The position numbers and the translations under genes are program-made. Shown here piece by piece: positions 6,988-11,232 of a stretch of 11,232 nt of DNA. The notes under the pieces were generated by a model that did not search any database, had not been told where the DNA came from, and worked only from the letters and a program-made list of their open reading frames with translations. How positions within the stretch are numbered: position 1 is the first letter of the stretch; each line of letters starts with the position of its first letter. Source of the DNA: CAZOOA01 sp964581355 (GTDB lineage Bacteria; Bacillota; Dethiobacteria; DTU022; UBA8154); NCBI GenBank assembly GCA_964581355.1, contig CAZOOA010000086.1, positions 1 to 11,232 of the forward strand, written 5' to 3'.

Positions 6988-8352
6988 ATGGGAAAACTGT
7001 TTGGGACCGATGGTATAAGAGGTGTGGCCAACCGGGAGCTAACCCCCGAGCTGGCATTTAAAATGGGACGGATTGTAGCGGCATTACTTCGGGATAACTA
7101 TGCCGGTGAAGCAGACCGTTCTTTTTTTGTAGTGGGCCGGGATACCCGCATTTCCGGTACTATGCTGGAAAGTGCCTTGGTGGCCGGCATTACATCTTCC
7201 GGGTTGGGCATTCACCTGCTGGGTGTGGTGCCTACACCAGCGGTCGCTTACCTGACAGCGAGCATGGGAGCCGTTGGTGGTGTCATGGTTTCGGCTTCCC
7301 ATAACCCTGTTTCCGATAACGGGATCAAGTTTTTTGACGCCAAGGGGCACAAACTGGATGACCGCCTGGAGCAACAAGCGGAAAGTCACTACTTTCAAGA
7401 CAACAACAATTTCCCTCGCCCCGAGGGCGAGTTGGTGGGTACGGCTATTCCTTCACTGGATAGCGTGGCCCGCTATGCCAACTACCTGAAAACAAAGATT
7501 TCCCACCTGGAAGGCCTGCGGGTCGTGCTGGATTGTGCCAACGGTTCTCTTTACCACATAGCCCCTCAGCTGTATCGCGAACTGGGTGCTGAAGTGGTGG
7601 CTACAGCCAGCAGCCCTGATGGAATCAATATCAACCAGGAATGCGGCTCAACCAATCCCGGCAAACTTCAGCAGGACGTCCTGGACCATCGGGCTCAAGT
7701 GGGCCTGGCCTTTGACGGCGATGGTGATCGCCTGATTGCAGTAGACGAACAGGGCCAGATCATGGATGGGGACGCAATCATGGCTGTCTGTGCAGCACAC
7801 CTGAAAGAACAGGACCGGTTAAAAGACGATACACTGGTTGCCACGGTAATGAGTAACGGCGGTCTGGATATCGTCGGTGAAGAATACGGTTTTCAAGTGT
7901 TGCGGACCAAGGTGGGTGACCGCTATGTGTTGGAAGAAATGCTGCGCGGCGGTTACATCCTGGGCGGGGAACAATCCGGCCATATCATTTTTTCCGATGT
8001 CCTGCCCACGGGCGATGGGTTGCTAACATCACTTCAGCTGCTCAAAGTCATGCAGGATAAGGGCCAAGCTCTTTCAAGCCTGGCCTCCATTTTGCGGCGC
8101 CTGCCCCAAAAACTGGTTAACTGCCGCGTGAAGACAAAAGAAGGTTGGGAGGAAAACCAGCGCATTCAAGAAGCCCTGCAGAACGCGGAAGAAAAGCTGG
8201 GCACCCGGGGCAGGGTTCTGGTTCGTGCTTCCGGTACGGAACCCTTAATCCGGATCATGGTAGAAGGTGAAGATAATGCCTTGCTGGAAGAGCTTTGCCA
8301 GCAACTCTTCGACATCGTTCAGCAGGAACTTGGTGGTCCAGGGGCGAATTAA
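6988..8352 (+). CDS. glmM: Phosphoglucosamine mutase GlmM
   Basis: Converts glucosamine-6-phosphate to glucosamine-1-phosphate for UDP-GlcNAc and peptidoglycan synthesis. It is 454 aa, the normal length. The N-terminus KLFGTDGIRGVAN is diagnostic. The catalytic phosphoserine is S104 in SASHNP, followed by DNGIKFF. The metal loop is D243-G-D245-G-D247-R, the sugar-binding loop is GEQSGH at 327-332, and the C-terminal phosphate-binding site is RASGTEPLIRIM at 413-424. All expected active-site motifs are intact. It starts 16 nt after cdaR with AAGGGTGAG just upstream and belongs to the same operon. In other Firmicutes GlmM binds CdaA and lowers c-di-AMP production; that link is known from relatives and not shown here. 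Confidence 0.97.
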   Translation: MGKLFGTDGIRGVANRELTPELAFKMGRIVAALLRDNYAGEADRSFFVVGRDTRISGTMLESALVAGITSSGLGIHLLGVVPTPAVAYLTASMGAVGGVMVSASHNPVSDNGIKFFDAKGHKLDDRLEQQAESHYFQDNNNFPRPEGELVGTAIPSLDSVARYANYLKTKISHLEGLRVVLDCANGSLYHIAPQLYRELGAEVVATASSPDGININQECGSTNPGKLQQDVLDHRAQVGLAFDGDGDRLIAVDEQGQIMDGDAIMAVCAAHLKEQDRLKDDTLVATVMSNGGLDIVGEEYGFQVLRTKVGDRYVLEEMLRGGYILGGEQSGHIIFSDVLPTGDGLLTSLQLLKVMQDKGQALSSLASILRRLPQKLVNCRVKTKEGWEENQRIQEALQNAEEKLGTRGRVLVRASGTEPLIRIMVEGEDNALLEELCQQLFDIVQQELGGPGAN

Positions 8353-8380
8353 TCATTAACGAAAAAATCCTGTGATTAAT
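8348..8380 (+). repeat. 8-bp inverted repeat at the end of glmM
   Basis: ATTAATCA (8348-8355, overlapping the glmM stop codon) is the exact reverse complement of TGATTAAT (8373-8380), with a 17-nt spacer. It is AT-rich and is not followed by a T-run, so it is a poor intrinsic terminator. It could be an operator or mRNA 3' structure. Confidence 0.3.
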
Positions 8381-8395
8381 AGAATAAAAGTAACT

Positions 8396-8416
8396 GCTTA
8401 CGCGCTACTTGTAAGC
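8396..8416 (+). repeat. Small inverted repeat before the REP-like palindrome
   Basis: GCTTAC (8396-8401) pairs with GTAAGC (8411-8416) around a 9-nt loop. It stands 8 nt before the larger palindrome at 8425 and may be part of the same element. Confidence 0.35.
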
Positions 8417-8424
8417 GAAGCTGC

Positions 8425-8490
8425 GGGGACTGTTCTCGCGCTTCCGGAGCGCAGCGGAAGACCGACAGGACAAGCGAGGGAACAGTCCCC
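8425..8490. repeat. 66-bp imperfect palindrome, REP/MITE-like
   Basis: The outer arms GGGGACTGTTC (8425-8435) and GAACAGTCCCC (8480-8490) are perfect 11-bp inverted repeats. Inside, TCGC (8436-8439) pairs with GCGA (8474-8477), and CTTCCG (8441-8446) pairs with CGGAAG (8455-8460) around an 8-nt loop. A competing small hairpin, GCGCT-tccgg-AGCGC, overlaps the inner stem. GC-rich palindromes with GGGGAC...GTCCCC ends of this kind are dispersed in several clostridial genomes, from memory. Whether this one is multicopy cannot be told from one window. It occupies the glmM-glmS gap and would form a strong hairpin in glmS leader RNA. Most of the rest of 8353-8653 shows no recognised element. Confidence 0.5.
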
Positions 8491-8568
8491 CTTCTTTGCG
8501 ACGTGTTGCGAAATCACATAAGGACTGAGCAGCATACCAGTTACGAAAAATAAAGCAGATGGAATCAA

Positions 8569-8612
8569 GGGCTGTCTTCTTTTCTGGAATGGTCAAAAAG
8601 ATTTTTCAGCCC
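8569..8612 (+). other. Weak 6-bp pairing in the proximal glmS leader
   Basis: GGGCTG (8569-8574) is complementary to CAGCCC (8607-8612), enclosing a 32-nt U-rich loop, 28 nt before the glmS ribosome site. It may be chance; noted because the glmS leader otherwise lacks an identified control element. Confidence 0.2.
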
Positions 8613-8653
8613 GATGAACATTGGTAAATTTGGATAAACGGAGGAACATAATC

Positions 8654-10483
8654 ATGTGTGGAATTGTTGGATATGTGGGCAGCAACAAAGCCTATCCTTT
8701 ACTTATTGAAGGGTTGAAAAAACTGGAATACCGGGGTTACGATTCTGCTGGTGTAGCCCTGCACTGCCATGACAATGGATTGATAATTACCAAATCCAAG
8801 GGAGAAATTGCCAGCCTGGAAGAAAAAGTTGGGTCAGGAATTCCTCCGGGACATGTTGGTATCGGTCACACCCGCTGGGCCACCCACGGTGTGCCCTCAG
8901 ATGATAATGCCCATCCCCACTATGCCTGCAGTGAGAGCATCGCCGTGGTACATAACGGGATTATTGAAAATTACTTGAGTTTACGCCGCTGGCTGGAAAA
9001 ACAGGGCCATCGTTTTTCATCCCAAACCGACACCGAGGTGCTTGCTCACCTGGTGGAGCACTTCTACAATGGGGATCTTTTGCATACTGTGAGGGAGGCG
9101 GTCAGTCACGTTGAAGGATCTTTTGCCATGGTTGTCTTATCCGAGCAGGAAAACCAGAAACTGGTCTGTGCCCGCAAAGACAGTCCCTTGGTGATCGGGT
9201 TGGGTGAAGGAGAAAACTTCATCGCTTCTGATGTGCCAGCCATCTTAAACCACACCCGCCGTATTCATATCCTGGAAGATGGCGAGATGGCCGTCATCAC
9301 CTCCGACTCTGTAGAAGTCTACTCTCTGGACGGGGATAGAATAGACAAAGAAGTTCATCAGATTACCTGGGACGCTGTCCAGGCAGAAAAAAACGGTTAT
9401 CCCCATTTCATGCTCAAAGAGATCATGGAGCAGCCCAAAGCGCTTCGGGAGACCATGCGTGGTCGTGTTCTGGATGAAGGCCGGGAGATCAACCTGGCAG
9501 AACTGAACCTGGCAGCAGAAGAAGTCAATGATATAAGCAAGATCTATATCGTGGCCTGCGGTACAGCCTATCATGCCGGATTGGTCGGGAAGTATGCCAT
9601 GGAACGCTGGCTGCGCCTTCCTGTGGAAGTGGATTTGGCTTCAGAGTTTCGCTATCGGGATCCCCTTCTGGACGACAAGACCCTGGTTGTTGTGATCAGC
9701 CAGTCGGGGGAAACAGCTGATACCCTGGCCGCTCTGCGCCTGGCCCGCTCCAGCGGCAACCGGGTTCTGGCCATTACCAATGTGGTGGGAAGTTCCGTAG
9801 CCCGCGAGGCTGACAAGGTTGTCTACACCTGGGCCGGTCCCGAAATTGCAGTGGCTTCTACCAAAGCCTATTTGACCCAGCTGCTTTCCCTGTACATGCT
9901 CACCCTCTACCTGGCCCAGAAACGCGGTGTCGAACAGGATCGGATCCAGGAAGCAGGTCAGGCTCTGTACCGCCTCCCTGAGCAGGTGGAAGAAATCCTG
10001 GCCCGGGAAGCTGAGGTCAAAGACATTGCCCGCTACCTGGCCCCCTGGCAGAGCACCTTCTTTATTGGCCGCAACCTGGACTATGCCGTAGCCATGGAAG
10101 GGGCGCTCAAGCTTAAAGAAATCTCCTATATCCATGCGGAAGCGTACGCTTCCGGCGAACTCAAGCACGGCACTTTAGCACTTATCGTTGAGGGCATTCC
10201 TGTTATTGCGCTGGCCACCCAGAAAGCTGTTCTGGAAAAATCCATCAGCAATATCAAGGAAGTCAAAGCCCGCGACGGTTATGTCATCTGCTTTATCCAG
10301 GAAGAAAACAAAGATTTGGAAAGCGAAGTGGACCGGGTCTTCTACCTCCCCGCCACCCAGGATTTTATGATGCCGATTTTAACTGTGGTGCCCCTCCAAC
10401 TCCTGTCCTACTACGCTGCTGTAGAAAGGGACTGCCCGGTCGACAAGCCACGTAATTTGGCAAAAAGCGTCACTGTGGAATAG
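8654..10483 (+). CDS. glmS: Glutamine--fructose-6-phosphate aminotransferase GlmS
   Basis: Makes glucosamine-6-phosphate from fructose-6-phosphate and glutamine, the committed step to amino sugars. At 609 aa it is the same length as the E. coli enzyme. The start is fixed by chemistry: MCGIVGYVG exposes the N-terminal nucleophile cysteine after Met removal. GGAGG (8640-8644) lies 9 nt upstream, and the in-frame ATG at 8621 is rejected. The glutaminase domain (about 1-240) has HTRWATHG at 72-79, HNGIIENY at 100-107 and QTDTE at 124-128. Two SIS isomerase domains follow, with CGTAYHA at 302-308, SQSGET at 349-354, STKAY at 402-406, E489 in LKEISYIHAE, and the C-terminal DKPRNLAKSVTVE with the Schiff-base lysine K604. 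It follows glmM after 301 nt, so it may have its own promoter. No glmS ribozyme is recognised in its leader. Confidence 0.98.
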   Translation: MCGIVGYVGSNKAYPLLIEGLKKLEYRGYDSAGVALHCHDNGLIITKSKGEIASLEEKVGSGIPPGHVGIGHTRWATHGVPSDDNAHPHYACSESIAVVHNGIIENYLSLRRWLEKQGHRFSSQTDTEVLAHLVEHFYNGDLLHTVREAVSHVEGSFAMVVLSEQENQKLVCARKDSPLVIGLGEGENFIASDVPAILNHTRRIHILEDGEMAVITSDSVEVYSLDGDRIDKEVHQITWDAVQAEKNGYPHFMLKEIMEQPKALRETMRGRVLDEGREINLAELNLAAEEVNDISKIYIVACGTAYHAGLVGKYAMERWLRLPVEVDLASEFRYRDPLLDDKTLVVVISQSGETADTLAALRLARSSGNRVLAITNVVGSSVAREADKVVYTWAGPEIAVASTKAYLTQLLSLYMLTLYLAQKRGVEQDRIQEAGQALYRLPEQVEEILAREAEVKDIARYLAPWQSTFFIGRNLDYAVAMEGALKLKEISYIHAEAYASGELKHGTLALIVEGIPVIALATQKAVLEKSISNIKEVKARDGYVICFIQEENKDLESEVDRVFYLPATQDFMMPILTVVPLQLLSYYAAVERDCPVDKPRNLAKSVTVE

Positions 10484-10529
10484 AGTTAGATGTTATCAAA
10501 CAAGCTGTTGTGGAGAAATAATAAATATG

Positions 10530-10575
10530 TATAATGAATAATAAAAGCGTATAATAAATAAAAATATAATATAAT
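10530..10575 (+). promoter_or_regulatory. AT-rich tract with four TATAAT hexamers
   Basis: Exact TATAAT occurs at 10530-10535, 10550-10555, 10565-10570 and 10570-10575 within an almost pure A+T stretch after glmS. The only -35-like partner I see is TTGTGG (10508-10513), 16 nt before the first. One of these could be the promoter of the small ORF at 10608. Low-complexity sequence makes chance matches likely. No convincing terminator for glmS is seen before this tract. Confidence 0.3.
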
Positions 10576-10607
10576 AATATGGAATAATATCACATTAAAC
10601 TGGAGCC

Positions 10608-10703
10608 ATGATATTAGTGAAAGATCTCTGGCGTTTTTATTACTACGGGGATGCGGTTCTGGTTGTCTTAATTCTTTTGTTGCTAGTTCTAAAGGCCCCT
10701 TAA
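10608..10703 (+). CDS. Hypothetical 31-aa single-pass membrane peptide
   Basis: A short ORF not matching any family I recognise. Its N-terminal part holds K5, D6, W8, R9 and the aromatic run FYYYGD (10-15). Residues 16-28 are an unbroken hydrophobic helix (AVLVVLILLLLVL), and the chain ends KAP. GGAG (10602-10605) is 2 nt from ATG 10608 but 11 nt from an in-frame GTG at 10617, so a 28-aa product starting MKDLWRF is an equal or better reading. A clear terminator follows at 10751. The size and shape fit a small membrane protein, a type I toxin-like peptide or a signalling peptide, but no antisense RNA or processing signal is evident. It could also be chance or an IS remnant. The nearest downstream gene is a response regulator. 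Confidence 0.4.
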   Translation: MILVKDLWRFYYYGDAVLVVLILLLLVLKAP

Positions 10704-10750
10704 GGTAGATTGGTGGAACTGGTGGACAAAAGTGTCAAAATAAACAACGA

Positions 10751-10784
10751 AAATGCCTTCACATCAGAAGGTATTTCTTTTTTT
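10751..10784 (+). terminator. Rho-independent terminator
   Basis: A 10-bp stem, AAATGCCTTC (10751-10760) with GAAGGTATTT (10767-10776) including one G-U pair, closes a 6-nt loop ACATCA. It is followed by C and seven T (10778-10784). It would end transcripts reading through the small ORF and possibly glmS, and insulates the response regulator gene, whose start is 46 nt further on. Confidence 0.8.
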
Positions 10785-10829
10785 ATAAATAAACATAAAA
10801 GTATAGTTTAATTAACAGGGGTTGTATTG

Positions 10830-11232
10830 ATGTTAAAAGTTTTTATAGTAGAAGACGATATAGAGTTTTGTAAAGAAATAGCTGCTGTTATGTCACAAAT
10901 AGATAGTGTGAAGGTGGAATATCTTACTTCTTCGGGAGAAGATTTACTTAAAGCTGTATCGAAAACCAACCCCGATATTTGCATTATTGATATAGGACTT
11001 CCCGATATTTCTGGCATAAATGTAGCAGAACAGGTTCGAAAAAAGTATTTTGATACAGATATCATATTCATCACAGCATATGAAGATTATATATCTGAAG
11101 CTGTCAAGCTTTATGCCTCGGATTATATAAAAAAACCCCTTGACCAAGAACGCCTCATACAAACCATCAAGAGGATCAAGCATAAAAGAAAAACCTTCGA
11201 CAGGACGATGGAAGTCAAAACTGAAAACCAGG
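10830..11232 (+). CDS. Response regulator receiver domain, 3'-truncated by the window
   Basis: The first 134 residues of a two-component response regulator. The CheY-like receiver is complete: acidic pair D9/D10 in VEDD, phospho-acceptor D54 in CIIDIGLPD, T82 in FITAYED, and K102 before P103 in IKKPLD. The TAYEDY...A..L.ASDYI.KP form is typical of LytTR/AlgR-type regulators, so a LytTR DNA-binding domain is expected beyond the window; the output domain is not visible. AGGGG (10817-10821) lies 8 nt before the ATG. It follows a terminator, so it has its own promoter. Codon use is distinctly AT-rich (many AUA, AAA, GAU) compared with the GC-rich genes up to glmS, hinting at different ancestry. 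A partner histidine kinase would be expected nearby but is not seen. Confidence 0.88.
   Translation, partial: MLKVFIVEDDIEFCKEIAAVMSQIDSVKVEYLTSSGEDLLKAVSKTNPDICIIDIGLPDISGINVAEQVRKKYFDTDIIFITAYEDYISEAVKLYASDYIKKPLDQERLIQTIKRIKHKRKTFDRTMEVKTENQ

Noticed and set aside
8353..8653. glmS ribozyme
   Set aside because: The conserved core segments known for this ribozyme are not visible; a covariance search would be decisive.
8621..8653. Eleven-residue N-terminal extension of GlmS
   Set aside because: GlmS needs an N-terminal cysteine after Met removal; the start at 8654 gives MCGIVG and has a good ribosome site.
9641..10168. Long open frame on the minus strand inside glmS (175 codons)
   Set aside because: It is antisense to a perfectly conserved enzyme, with no recognisable domain; a codon-bias shadow.
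1..11232. CRISPR array, prophage or complete insertion sequence
   Set aside because: No regularly spaced repeats, phage genes or transposase frames are present in the window.

Overview
The window carries ten complete or partial protein genes and one small ORF, all on the + strand. It looks like chromosomal DNA of an anaerobic Gram-positive bacterium (Bacillota, Clostridia; a Desulfotomaculum/Pelotomaculum-like lineage is my best guess from protein style only). The reasons are strong AGGAGG-type ribosome binding sites, the Firmicute order cdaA-cdaR-glmM-glmS, an oxygen-sensitive radical SAM enzyme in an AmmeMemoRadiSam cluster, and a moderately GC-rich body. The last ~750 bases are visibly AT-rich.

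Layout. (1) 1-1111: a leader of back-to-back hairpins, then a metallo-beta-lactamase-fold hydrolase. (2) 1112-3648: a tight three-gene AmmeMemoRadiSam cluster, consisting of a LigB/Memo-like protein, an AMMECR1 protein abutting it with no gap, and a radical SAM enzyme. (3) 3649-5083: a GC-rich leader with complementary segments overlapping the ribosome binding site, then an AGCS sodium:alanine symporter whose reading frame has no ordinary start codon where the family begins. (4) 5084-10483: cdaA, cdaR, glmM and glmS, linking cyclic di-AMP synthesis to glucosamine/peptidoglycan precursor supply. The ~300-base glmM-glmS gap holds a 66-base imperfect palindrome resembling a dispersed repeat, and no recognisable glmS ribozyme. 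(5) 10484-11232: an AT-rich stretch with tandem TATAAT hexamers, a 31-codon hydrophobic ORF, a convincing terminator, and the start of a CheY-like response regulator cut by the window end.

How the genes fit together: CdaA makes c-di-AMP at the membrane, CdaR binds and modulates CdaA, and GlmM (glucosamine-6-P to glucosamine-1-P) is encoded beside them and is known to interact with CdaA in other Firmicutes. GlmS makes the glucosamine-6-P that GlmM uses. The symporter next to cdaA fits the known tie between c-di-AMP and osmolyte/amino-acid transport, though adjacency is the only evidence. The AmmeMemoRadiSam set is widely conserved and its biochemical task is, as far as I know, not firmly established. 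It is the best candidate here for an incompletely described system, together with the unexplained leader structures and the small membrane peptide.
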